Origin: Sinorhizobium fredii NGR234
GTDB taxonomy: Bacteria; Pseudomonadota; Alphaproteobacteria; Rhizobiales; Rhizobiaceae
Length of the DNA stretch: 64,000 bases
Reading direction: 5' to 3'
NCBI RefSeq assembly: GCF_000018545.1
Contig: NC_012587.1
Span: forward strand, 2,822,001-2,886,000
Below the pieces are notes generated by a model. That model saw only the letters and a program-made list of their open reading frames with translations, searched no databases and had not been told where the DNA came from. The position numbers were made by a program, and so were the translations under genes. Numbering within the stretch: position 1 is the stretch's first letter; each line of letters starts with the position of its first letter. Positions 27,806 to 36,134 of the stretch are shown here, piece after piece.

Positions 27806-27859
27806 TGCGGGCAAGAGACGAGGCGAAAGACGGCCGCGTGTTTTATCTTGGAAAAAGAA

Positions 27860-28012
27860 CCCCTCCCCAACCCCTCGCCACAGGTGGGGGGGCTTCGGTG
27901 CAATCGCCTACCATTTTTCGAAACCTGCGCTTGACGCCAAGGTTGTGATGAAGGCGGGAACAGTGCGGCTGGCAAGTCCCTCCCCCTTGTGGGTCCCTTG
28001 TGGGGAGGGGCC
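27860..28012. repeat. palindromic intergenic mosaic, family 2
   Basis: This gap between convergent genes is bounded by CCCCTCCCCAACCCCTCGCC on the left and TGTGGGGAGGGGCC on the right, in inverted orientation, with a unique-looking core between. The same arrangement occurs at 62104-62267. It probably forms hairpins that end transcription from both sides. Confidence 0.75.
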
Positions 28013-28050
28013 TTCGCTGCGGTCGAGACGGAAGGGCTGCCTTGGCGTTT

Positions 28051-30978
28051 CTACCACCCCTCCTCCAGCACCCTCGCCAACATATCGGCAAAGAAATCGG
28101 CGCTCTCGCGGCTGAGGCAGAGCGGCGGCTTGATCTTCAGCACATTGAGATGATCGCCGGTCGGCTGCATGATGACGCCGAGGTCGAGGAGACGGTCGCA
28201 GATTGCCGCCGTCTCCTCGGTCGCCGGTTCCAGCGTCTCGCGGTCGCGGACGAATTCGACACCGAGATAGAGACCCATGCCGTGCACCGCGCCGACGATC
28301 GGGAAGCGTTGCGCGAGCGCTTGCAACCGGTCCCTCAGGTGATCACCCACGGTGCGGGCGTTTTCCTGCAAGGCCTCATCATGCAGAATGTCGAGGACGG
28401 TGAGACCGACGACCGAGCTCACCGGACTGCCGCCGGATGAAGAGAAGAAGTACCCCTCCTTCTCCAGAGCGTCGGCGATCTCGCGGCGGGTAATCACCGC
28501 ACCGAGCGGGTGGCCATTGCCCATGCCCTTGGCGACGGTGATGACATCCGGCACGACGCCCTGTTCCTCGAAGCCCCAGAAATGATGCCCCAGCCGGCCG
28601 TAACCGACCTGCACCTCGTCGGCGATGCAGATACCGCCGCGCGCCCTGACCATCTGGTAGACGGCTTCGAGATAGCCGGGCGGCAGCGGAATGCCGCCGG
28701 CATTGCCGTAGACCGCTTCACAGATGAAGCCGGCAAGGCTTTCGCCCTTTTCGTCCAGTTCTTTGAGCTTTGTGGTCACAGCGCCCACGTAGTCGCCGGT
28801 CGAGCCCTGGCCGCGATAGGGTCCACGGTAGGTGTTCGGCGAGACGACCGGATGCACCCAGTCCGGCCGTGTCGTCAAAGCCTGCGGATTATCGGCGATC
28901 GAAGTAGAGACTGCGTCGCTTGCCACCGTCCAGCCATGATAGGCCTCGAGCAGCGAGAGCATGGTGCGTGCCCCGGAATGAGCCCAGGCGAGCCGGATGG
29001 CGAGGTCGTTCGCCTCCGATCCGCTGTTGACGAGAAAGACCGTGTCGAGGCCTTCCGGTGCAAGAGCGGCAATCCGCTCCGAAAACTCGGCGACCGCCGC
29101 GTAATGGAAGCGGGAATTGGTGTTGAGCAGCGACCATTGCCGCCCGACCGCGGCGGAGAGGCGCGGATGGCCATGCCCGACGATGGTGACGTTGTTGACC
29201 ATGTCCAGATAGGCCCGCCCCTCGACGTCGAAGAGGTGCTCCTTCCAGCCGCGCTCGATCTCGGGCGGATTGCGGTAGTAGTTCTTCTGCGGCCGCGCGA
29301 AATGTCGTTGTCGCCGTTCGAGCAGCGCCGCCGCTTGCGGTGGCGGCGCGTCGCAATCGAAACCGAGGACATCGGCTGGCGACGGGCAGAGCCGGCGCCA
29401 GGCTTCCGCCTGATGCGGCCGCGCGAAAGGCGGCGGGTCGATTTCCGCGGCGTTTGAGAGCTGCACGCGCATGAAGCCAAGCGCCATGGGGTCGGCGGGG
29501 ATAGTCCCGATCCGCTCGCCTGCCTCGACGCTTCCACTCTCTACGCCTGCCGGCTCGATTCCCAACAGATGAAGGTGGAGGCCTTGCGCCGAGAGGATCA
29601 GTCTGCCGCCACGCTCGTGCAGTTGGCCGGCGAAGGGCGCGTGCACCGACATCTGCCCATGCAGGCAGAGGTCGACATGGAGGGCCAGGGTTTGCGGCCC
29701 GTTTGCCTGGAGCAGCCGGGTTTCCGTCAGGCGGAATTCACCGTAGCGGGTCGCAGCAGCGCCGGCCGCACGCGCCGCCGACTGCAGGAGCAGCGCTTCG
29801 GTGTCCTCGTAATGCCAGCGGTCGGCGGGCAGATGCGGTCCGAGCAGCGACAGGTCGACAATCGCGACGCTGCCCGGGTCGATGTCCGGCAGCAGGCGGC
29901 CGACTATCGGCGGGGCGACCGGGGCCAGCTCCTTGCCGATGGCCTGGTGGATGGCATGATCCATCAGCTCGAAGGGAACGGAGACCGCGACATCGAAGAT
30001 CTCGCGCTCGTGCGCGGCGTTGCCCTGGACATAGGCATTGTCCGGCTCGATCTCGAGCTGCCGTGCGGAACTCGCGACAAGAATGCCGGCTCTCGCGACG
30101 ATCAGCGGCCAGAGCGCCTTGATTTCGGCCTCGGTCAGCGGGCAGACGGCGTGGAAAGCCTTGACTGCCGGCAGGATGCGGAAGGGATCGCCATCGGCGT
30201 GGTGAAGCAGCGACGCGCAGGTGACGGCAAGCTCCGCGAGCAACCAGCCCTTCAGCACGTCGCCGAAGTCGATGACCCCCTCGGGAACGAGGCGGCCGCT
30301 TTTATCGGCCCTGCTCACCACATTGTCGTCGGTGACATCCTGATGGATCGCCTGCAGGCGCAACTCCGGCATCAGCGGCTGGACGCGGCGCATCGCGCCG
30401 ACCATCGCCTCGGCGATACGCTTGCGGAGATCCACGTCCGTCATCGCCGAAAGCAGCTCGAGCGCCACCGGACCCGCCCGCCGGAGATCCCATTGCAGTT
30501 GCCGGTCGAGCCCCGGATGGTCGAAGTCGGCGAGCGCGGCGGCGAGCCGGCCGGCGAGGTCACCGAGGGCCGAGACGGTTTCCGCCGAGAGGTGCTTGCG
30601 GCGCGTCAGCGGCGTTCCCTCGAGATAGGTCAGCAGCCGGAACTGATAAGTGACGCCGCGCACGGCGGCGCTGACGATCTCATCGCCGTCGTGCGCCGGA
30701 ACGACCTGCGGCACCACCGGCGCATCGGCTTTGGCGCCCACGTGGCGCAACGCGGCGTTCTGGGCTTCCAGCTCGACGCGCGCATATTCCGCCCTTGCTA
30801 TCTTCAGCACGAAGCGGCCATTGGCCGTGTCGATGCGGTAGTTGCGGTCCTGCTGGCTGCCGAGTTCGGCGATATCGCCGGATAGACCGTAATGCTCCAG
30901 CAGGATCGTCCTCGCCTCGTCGGCCGACACATCGGGCCTTGCGAGCTCGGTGCGACGCTTCAGCGCGTCCTCTTCCAT
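28051..30978 (-). CDS. fusion of APH-type kinase, M23-like domain and class-III aminotransferase
   Basis: A single 975-residue polypeptide has three parts. Residues about 20-330 are an aminoglycoside-phosphotransferase/choline-kinase-like domain with catalytic loop HQDVTDDNV near 211-219 and DFGD near 236. Residues about 420-490 resemble the M23 peptidase barrel (LHGQMSVHAPFAGQLHERGG, GLHLHLLGIEPAG) without obvious catalytic use. Residues about 555-970 are a class-III PLP enzyme with the schiff-base lysine near K817 (TVAKGMGNGHPLG). Homologues of the end domains are hydroxylysine kinase and the phospho-lyases of phosphoethanolamine and phosphohydroxylysine. A kinase-then-elimination reaction on an amino alcohol is therefore likely. 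The start codon is close to the ATG at 30978. hutC lies 28 bp upstream on the same strand. Confidence 0.85.
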   Translation of the reverse strand: MEEDALKRRTELARPDVSADEARTILLEHYGLSGDIAELGSQQDRNYRIDTANGRFVLKIARAEYARVELEAQNAALRHVGAKADAPVVPQVVPAHDGDEIVSAAVRGVTYQFRLLTYLEGTPLTRRKHLSAETVSALGDLAGRLAAALADFDHPGLDRQLQWDLRRAGPVALELLSAMTDVDLRKRIAEAMVGAMRRVQPLMPELRLQAIHQDVTDDNVVSRADKSGRLVPEGVIDFGDVLKGWLLAELAVTCASLLHHADGDPFRILPAVKAFHAVCPLTEAEIKALWPLIVARAGILVASSARQLEIEPDNAYVQGNAAHEREIFDVAVSVPFELMDHAIHQAIGKELAPVAPPIVGRLLPDIDPGSVAIVDLSLLGPHLPADRWHYEDTEALLLQSAARAAGAAATRYGEFRLTETRLLQANGPQTLALHVDLCLHGQMSVHAPFAGQLHERGGRLILSAQGLHLHLLGIEPAGVESGSVEAGERIGTIPADPMALGFMRVQLSNAAEIDPPPFARPHQAEAWRRLCPSPADVLGFDCDAPPPQAAALLERRQRHFARPQKNYYRNPPEIERGWKEHLFDVEGRAYLDMVNNVTIVGHGHPRLSAAVGRQWSLLNTNSRFHYAAVAEFSERIAALAPEGLDTVFLVNSGSEANDLAIRLAWAHSGARTMLSLLEAYHGWTVASDAVSTSIADNPQALTTRPDWVHPVVSPNTYRGPYRGQGSTGDYVGAVTTKLKELDEKGESLAGFICEAVYGNAGGIPLPPGYLEAVYQMVRARGGICIADEVQVGYGRLGHHFWGFEEQGVVPDVITVAKGMGNGHPLGAVITRREIADALEKEGYFFSSSGGSPVSSVVGLTVLDILHDEALQENARTVGDHLRDRLQALAQRFPIVGAVHGMGLYLGVEFVRDRETLEPATEETAAICDRLLDLGVIMQPTGDHLNVLKIKPPLCLSRESADFFADMLARVLEEGW

Positions 30979-31006
30979 ATTTCGCTCCCGTCCATCTGAA
31001 GGCTTC

Positions 31007-31750
31007 TTACGATGAAACGCCCTCGAGACGATAGCGCGTGCCGGGATAGATGAGTCGCGCGACCGTGACGTTCCTGTTTTCCGACCAGGTCCGGCGTCGG
31101 ATCATCAGGCAAGGTTCGTCGCGGCCGATCGAAAGCAGCTTGCACTCCCAAGGCTGCGGCAACACCGCCTCGACGACCTGTTCGGTGCGGGTGATCGGTG
31201 CCACCAGCGTCAGATAGGCGTTCGGCGTCATGCCGGCGAAATCCTGTGCCAGGTAGTCGGGGCAGATCACCGGGTTGACGAAGCGGTCCTCGATCTGGAT
31301 CGGCACGCCATTCTCCGCGTGAACGATGATCGAGTGGAAGACCCGTGCCCCGGTCGCGAGCCCCAGTGCGTCGGCAATCTCGGGGCTCGCCGACCTTTCC
31401 TCGAGGCGATCGATATGGGAGGTGTGACGGTGGCCACGCTCACGAATTTCGTCGGCAATGTTGCGGACTTCGAGCAGCGCCGTGCTGCCCTTTTGCGCGG
31501 CGACGAAGGAACCGACGCCTTGCACCCGGGTAATGGCGCCCTCGCTGGCCAGTTCGCGCAGGGCGCGGTTCGCGGTCATCCGGCTGACCCCGAGATCCGC
31601 GACGATGTCGTTTTCGGAGGGGATGCGATGATGCGCCGGCCACTCGCCGCTTTCGATACGGCTACGGATGAACTGCTTCACCGCTTCATAACGCGGGATA
31701 GGCCCATCCTCAAAGGCGGATACATCGCTTTTGCGCTCCATTGACGTCAT
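31007..31750 (-). CDS. hutC: HutC-type GntR-family repressor
   Basis: This is a GntR/HutC-family repressor of 247 residues. The N-terminal winged helix covers about 17-85 (RYEAVKQFIRSRIESGEW, PSENDIVADLGVSRMTANRALREL), followed by a UTRA ligand-binding domain (about 100-240) of the type that binds urocanate in hut systems. The start at 31750 is chosen because GGAG lies five bases upstream; the frame remains open further but that part is antisense to hutF. It is divergent from hutF, the normal place for the regulator. The fusion aminotransferase follows 28 bp downstream and may share its transcript. Confidence 0.92.
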   Translation of the reverse strand: MTSMERKSDVSAFEDGPIPRYEAVKQFIRSRIESGEWPAHHRIPSENDIVADLGVSRMTANRALRELASEGAITRVQGVGSFVAAQKGSTALLEVRNIADEIRERGHRHTSHIDRLEERSASPEIADALGLATGARVFHSIIVHAENGVPIQIEDRFVNPVICPDYLAQDFAGMTPNAYLTLVAPITRTEQVVEAVLPQPWECKLLSIGRDEPCLMIRRRTWSENRNVTVARLIYPGTRYRLEGVSS

Positions 31751-31815
31751 GAATACTCCGTTCGTCGGCCTGAACCGACATGCCTTCGGCGGCTCTTGAA
31801 CTGTTTTCGACGATT

Positions 31816-31861
31816 TTGAGGTTGCGCGCCACCAGAAAATATCTATAGTTCCATATACAAC
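31816..31861 (+). promoter_or_regulatory. candidate hutF promoter with overlapping HutC-type operator
   Basis: TTGAGG at 31816-31821 and TATCTA at 31840-31845 are 18 bp apart. The imperfect palindrome GTTCCATATACAAC at 31848-31861 (symmetry GTTnnATATnnAAC) covers the likely transcription start, a good place for a repressor. TATACAA-type half-sites are typical of HutC family operators. An AGGAGGAAG ribosome site precedes hutF. Confidence 0.4.
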
Positions 31862-31879
31862 CACGTACAGGAGGAAGCG

Positions 31880-33253
31880 ATGCCTGCCTTTTCCGCTCAC
31901 CGGCTCTTCGCCGAGCAGGCGCTTCTGTCGACGGGCTGGGCGGAGAACGTCGTCATTTCCATCGGCGCTGATGGGCACATCGCCGCGGTTGAAGCCGGCC
32001 AGGCGCCGGCCCGGGGCGATGGGCGTGCCGCCGGTCCCGTCGTTCCGGCCATGCCGAACCTGCACTCCCATGCTTTTCAGCGCGCCATGGCCGGCCTCGC
32101 CGAAGTGGCGGGCAGCGGCGACGACAGCTTCTGGACCTGGCGCGAAGAGATGTACCGCACCGTTGGGCTGGTCGATCCGGACGATGTCGAGGCGATCGCC
32201 ACCAAGCTTTACGTGGAGATGCTGAAGGGCGGCTTCGGCCGCGTCGTCGAGTTCCACTACCTGCATCATCAGGCAGACGGCACTCCCTATGCCGACCCCG
32301 CGGAGATGTCGCTGCGCATCGTCAACGCGGCGCAAGCCGCGGGCATCGGCCTCACGCATTTGCCGGTCTTCTACGCGCATGCCAATTTCGGCGGCATGGC
32401 GCCCAATCCGGGACAACGCCCCTTCCTGCACGATCCGGATCGCTTTCTTGCCCTTCTCGAGCGCCTCGTTCCGGCGAGCGCCGAAGCCGGCGCCGAGCTC
32501 GGCTATGCCATTCATTCGCTGCGCGCCGCGACGCCGGACGAGATGCGGACGATCCTCGGCGCCGCCCCGGTTTCCGGACCGATCCACATCCACGTCGCCG
32601 AACAGACCCGCGAGGTCGAGGATTGCCTCGCCTGGAGCGGCCGCCGCCCGGTCGAGTGGCTCATCGACGAGATGCCTGTCGATGAGCGCTGGTGCGCCAT
32701 TCACGCGACGCACATGACGGCGGCGGAAACCGAACGCCTGGCGAAGTCGGGCGCGGTTGCCGGCCTCTGCCCGGCGACAGAGGCCAATCTCGGCGACGGC
32801 ATTTTCCCCGCCACGGATTTTCTGGCCGCCGGCGGGCGCTTCGGCATCGGCACCGACAGCCATGTGGCGACCAGCGTCGCGGAAGAGCTGCGGCTTCTCG
32901 AATATGGCCAGCGGCTGCGCGACCGCAAGCGCAACCGGCTCGCCGGCCCGGGTGCTTCCGTCGGCAGGACGATTTTCGACGCCGCACTCGCCGGCGGTAC
33001 GCAGGCTGTGGGCCTCGGCGCAGCAGGCATCTCGGCCGGCGCCCGGGCGGACCTCGTCGTGCTCGACGGTGCCAATCCCTATATCGCCGCCGCGAGCGGC
33101 AATCAGATTCTCGACCGCTGGCTCTTTGCGCTCGGCGGCGAGACGGTCCGCGACGTCATGGTCGCGGGCCAATGGAAGATCCGCAACGGACGCCATGACC
33201 GGGAGGAAGACATCGATCGCGCCTTCGCGCGAGTTCTGACCAAGTTGAAATAG
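31880..33253 (+). CDS. hutF: formimidoylglutamate deiminase
   Basis: HutF deiminates N-formimino-L-glutamate to N-formyl-L-glutamate and ammonia in the five-step histidine degradation route. The protein has 457 residues and an amidohydrolase fold. Metal and active-site segments are H62 and H64 (NLHSHAFQRAM), the HVAEQTREVEDC region, HATHMTAAE and GTDSHVA. It heads the hutF-X-W-V-H-D cluster. The following deformylase (hutG) and the upstream urocanase (hutU) and imidazolonepropionase (hutI) are not in the window and must be elsewhere. Confidence 0.95.
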   Translation: MPAFSAHRLFAEQALLSTGWAENVVISIGADGHIAAVEAGQAPARGDGRAAGPVVPAMPNLHSHAFQRAMAGLAEVAGSGDDSFWTWREEMYRTVGLVDPDDVEAIATKLYVEMLKGGFGRVVEFHYLHHQADGTPYADPAEMSLRIVNAAQAAGIGLTHLPVFYAHANFGGMAPNPGQRPFLHDPDRFLALLERLVPASAEAGAELGYAIHSLRAATPDEMRTILGAAPVSGPIHIHVAEQTREVEDCLAWSGRRPVEWLIDEMPVDERWCAIHATHMTAAETERLAKSGAVAGLCPATEANLGDGIFPATDFLAAGGRFGIGTDSHVATSVAEELRLLEYGQRLRDRKRNRLAGPGASVGRTIFDAALAGGTQAVGLGAAGISAGARADLVVLDGANPYIAAASGNQILDRWLFALGGETVRDVMVAGQWKIRNGRHDREEDIDRAFARVLTKLK

Positions 33254-33287
33254 AATCCAGTCGACGATCAAAAAAAGGGGAATGCGC

Positions 33288-34322
33288 ATGTCGATCAGCA
33301 CCATGAAACTGACCTTCGCCGCCGCCGGCCTGATGCTCGCCGCTTCCGCCGGCAGCGCCAATGCTTCCTATTGCGGCGACGGCAAGACCGTGACCTTCGC
33401 CGGCATCGATTGGGAAAGCGGCGCCTTCATCACCGAGGTGATGAAGACGATCCTCGCCAAGGGTTACGATTGCCAGGTCGATTCGATCCCCGGCAATTCC
33501 GTGACGCTCGAACAGGCGACAGCCAACAACGACGTGCAGATTTTTGCCGAGGAATGGCTCGGCCGCTCGGACATCTGGAACAAGGCGGTCGAAGAGAAAA
33601 ATGTGGTTGCCGTCGGCAAGACCTTCGTGGGCGCCAGCGAGGGCTGGTTCGTGCCGGACTATGTCGTCCACGGCGATCCGGCTCGCAACATCGAAGCCAA
33701 GGCGCCGGACCTCAAGAGCGTTTCGCAGCTTTCCGACCAGAAGATCGTCGAAGTCTTTGCCGACCCGGAAGAGCCATCCAAGGGACGCTTCCTGAATTGC
33801 CCCTCCGGCTGGACCTGCGAGGGCGTCAGCACCGCCAAGCTCGAAGCCTACAAGCTCGGCGAAGCCTATGTGAACTTCCGCCCCGGCACCGGCACGGCGC
33901 TCGATTCGGCAATCACCTCCGCCTATCTCCAGGGTGAGCCGATCCTGTTCTACTACTGGTCGCCGACCGCGATCATGGGCAAGTTCAAGCTGGTCCAGCT
34001 CGAAGAGCCGGCCTACAACGAAGCCTGCTGGAAGGAACTGAGCAGCGCCAACGGCAAGCGTGACCAGGGCTGCGCCTTCCCCTCCGTGGATGTCGCCTAT
34101 GGCGTCAACAGCACCTTCGCGTCCGAGGCTCCGGAGATCATCGCGATCCTCGAGAAGGCGACATTTCCGCTCGAAGACGTCAACGGCAGCCTCGCCTATA
34201 TGGCCGACAACAAGGTCGACGCAACCGCCGCCGCGGCTGAGTTCCTGAAGACCAAGGCCGACATCTGGGGCAAGTGGGTCTCCGAAGAGGCCCGCGGCAA
34301 GATCGAGGCGAGCCTCAAGTAG
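33288..34322 (+). CDS. hutX: histidine/betaine ABC transporter substrate-binding protein
   Basis: This is the periplasmic binding protein of the HutXWV importer, known in S. meliloti as a histidine-inducible transporter of histidine, proline and proline betaine. The 344-residue precursor has a signal peptide ending around residue 27 (GSANAS). The mature part belongs to the OpuAC/glycine-betaine-binding family, with aromatic residues of the binding cage (IDWES near the start, EEWLGRSDIW, FYYWSPTAIMGKF). The ATG at 33288 is preferred because AGGGG lies seven bases upstream. It follows hutF by 34 bp. Confidence 0.94.
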   Translation: MSISTMKLTFAAAGLMLAASAGSANASYCGDGKTVTFAGIDWESGAFITEVMKTILAKGYDCQVDSIPGNSVTLEQATANNDVQIFAEEWLGRSDIWNKAVEEKNVVAVGKTFVGASEGWFVPDYVVHGDPARNIEAKAPDLKSVSQLSDQKIVEVFADPEEPSKGRFLNCPSGWTCEGVSTAKLEAYKLGEAYVNFRPGTGTALDSAITSAYLQGEPILFYYWSPTAIMGKFKLVQLEEPAYNEACWKELSSANGKRDQGCAFPSVDVAYGVNSTFASEAPEIIAILEKATFPLEDVNGSLAYMADNKVDATAAAAEFLKTKADIWGKWVSEEARGKIEASLK

Positions 34323-34346
34323 GACGAACTAAACCCCGTCTGCGTT

Positions 34347-34384
34347 CGCCGCGCCTTACCGAGCCATCACGGACAGGCGCGGCG
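34347..34384 (+). promoter_or_regulatory. hairpin between hutX and hutW
   Basis: CGCCGCGCCT at 34347-34356 and its exact complement at 34375-34384 enclose an 18-base loop. Such hairpins after a binding-protein gene usually stabilise its mRNA segment or partly terminate, giving more binding protein than permease. Confidence 0.55.
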
Positions 34385-34456
34385 CCCGCAAACTGACAAG
34401 ATGCCCGCGAACAGGCGGCGATGATCGCCGGCGGCTCTCCGAGCAAGGAATTTCCG

Positions 34457-35314
34457 ATGTTTCCGGATTCTCTCAATCTTTCGATCCGCGCCCCGGTGAA
34501 TGAGTTCATCCAGGCGCTCGTCACCAACTACGGCTGGGTGTTCAAGGCGATCAGCGGCGTCATCCTGAAGGCGGTCCTGTTCATCGAATGGATCCTGCGC
34601 GGCCTGCCCTGGTGGCTCGTCATCCTCGCCTTCATGGCGCTCGCCTGGCAGAGTTCGAAGCGCTGGACGCTGACGCTTGCCGTCGGTGTTCTGCTTCTCG
34701 CCGTCGGCGTGCTGGGTCTATGGGACCTGACGATGCAGACGCTCGCCCTGATGCTGATGGCGACCATCGTCTCTGTGGTGATCGGCGTGCCGATCGGCAT
34801 CCTGGTCGCCAAGAGCCGGGTCGTGCGCAACGTCACCCTGCCGGTTCTCGACGTCATGCAGACCATGCCGAGCTTCGTCTACCTGATCCCGGCGCTGATG
34901 CTCTTCGGTCTCGGCAAGGTGCCGGCGATCCTGGCGACCATCATCTACGCGGTTCCGCCGCTGATCCGCCTGACCGACCTCGGCATCCGCCAGGTCGACG
35001 GCGAGGTTGTCGAGGCGGCAACCGCCTTTGGCGGCAGTCCGACGCAGATCCTGTTCGGGGTAGAGCTGCCGCTCGCCACCCCGACGATCATGGCCGGTCT
35101 CAACCAGACGATCATGATGGCATTGTCGATGGTCGTCGTCGCCTCGATGATCGGCGCCCGCGGTCTCGGCGAGCAGGTGCTGAACGGCATCCAGACGCTG
35201 GATGTCGGCAAGGGCCTGGAGGCCGGCATCGGCATCGTCATTCTCGCAATCGTACTCGACCGCATTACGCAGGGCTTCGGCAAGCCCCGGACGGAGGACG
35301 CCCGCAATGGCTGA
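34457..35314 (+). CDS. hutW: histidine/betaine ABC transporter permease
   Basis: This is the inner-membrane permease of HutXWV, 285 residues with about six or seven helices. The cytoplasmic EAA-type loop that docks on the ATPase is in the segment VEAATAFGGSPTQILFGVELPLA near residues 190-212. It is similar to ProW/OpuAB proteins. The ATG at 34457 follows AAGGA by seven bases; an upstream in-frame ATG would remove that match. Its last eight bases overlap hutV. Confidence 0.94.
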   Translation: MFPDSLNLSIRAPVNEFIQALVTNYGWVFKAISGVILKAVLFIEWILRGLPWWLVILAFMALAWQSSKRWTLTLAVGVLLLAVGVLGLWDLTMQTLALMLMATIVSVVIGVPIGILVAKSRVVRNVTLPVLDVMQTMPSFVYLIPALMLFGLGKVPAILATIIYAVPPLIRLTDLGIRQVDGEVVEAATAFGGSPTQILFGVELPLATPTIMAGLNQTIMMALSMVVVASMIGARGLGEQVLNGIQTLDVGKGLEAGIGIVILAIVLDRITQGFGKPRTEDARNG

Positions 35315-36134
35315 TATCGAAATCCGCAACGTCTACAAAATCTTCGGGCATGACGCGAAGACGGCGCTTGCCATGGCCAAGGATGGCCTGGACAAGGCCG
35401 ATATCCTTGCCCGAACCGCCTGCAGCGTCGGTCTCAACGACGTCAGCCTGAAGATCGGCGCCGGCAAGATCTTCGTGATCATGGGCCTTTCCGGGTCCGG
35501 CAAGTCGACCCTGGTGCGCCACATCAACCGGTTGATCGAGCCGACGAGCGGCGAGGTCGTGTTCGACGGCAGCAACATCCTCGATCTCGACGCCAAGGCA
35601 CTGCGCGCCTTCCGCATGCGGCGCGTCAGCATGGTCTTCCAGAGCTTCGCCCTGATGCCGCACCGGACCGTGCTGCAGAATGTCGTCTACGGCCAGCGCG
35701 TGCGCGGCGTCTCGAAGGCCGACGCCCGCGAGATCGGCATGAAATGGATCGAGACGGTCGGCCTCTCGGGTTATGACGCGAAATTCCCGCATCAGCTCTC
35801 CGGGGGCATGAAGCAGCGCGTCGGCCTTGCGCGGGCGCTCGCCGCGGATACCGACGTGATCCTGATGGACGAGGCCTTCAGCGCGCTCGATCCGCTGATC
35901 CGCAGCGATATGCAGGATCAGTTGCTGCAACTGCAGCAGAATCTCGCAAAGACCATCGTCTTCATCACCCACGACCTCGACGAGGCGCTGCGGATCGGAT
36001 CCGAAATTGCGATCCTGAAGGACGGTCAGGTCGTGCAGGTCGGCTCGCCCGGTGATATTCTCGACAATCCGGCAAACGACTATGTCGCGCGCTTCGTCCA
36101 GCGCCGGCAGGGAAGACCCGAGAAGCATGGTTGA
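35307..36134 (+). CDS. hutV: histidine/betaine ABC transporter ATP-binding protein
   Basis: This is the ATPase of HutXWV, 275 residues. Walker A is GLSGSGKS at 60-67, the Q-loop is in VFQSFALMPHRTV, the ABC signature is LSGGMKQR near 165 and Walker B is VILMDEAFSALD near 190. It lacks the C-terminal CBS pair found in longer osmoregulated ProV/OpuAA proteins, which fits a nutrient transporter and not an osmotic one. It overlaps hutW by eight bases and hutH by eight bases. Confidence 0.95.
   Translation: MADIEIRNVYKIFGHDAKTALAMAKDGLDKADILARTACSVGLNDVSLKIGAGKIFVIMGLSGSGKSTLVRHINRLIEPTSGEVVFDGSNILDLDAKALRAFRMRRVSMVFQSFALMPHRTVLQNVVYGQRVRGVSKADAREIGMKWIETVGLSGYDAKFPHQLSGGMKQRVGLARALAADTDVILMDEAFSALDPLIRSDMQDQLLQLQQNLAKTIVFITHDLDEALRIGSEIAILKDGQVVQVGSPGDILDNPANDYVARFVQRRQGRPEKHG

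Noticed and set aside
31751..33361. Extended N-terminus for hutC (784 codons in total)
   Set aside because: The extra part is antisense to hutF. A ribosome site directly before 31750 and the family length fix the start.
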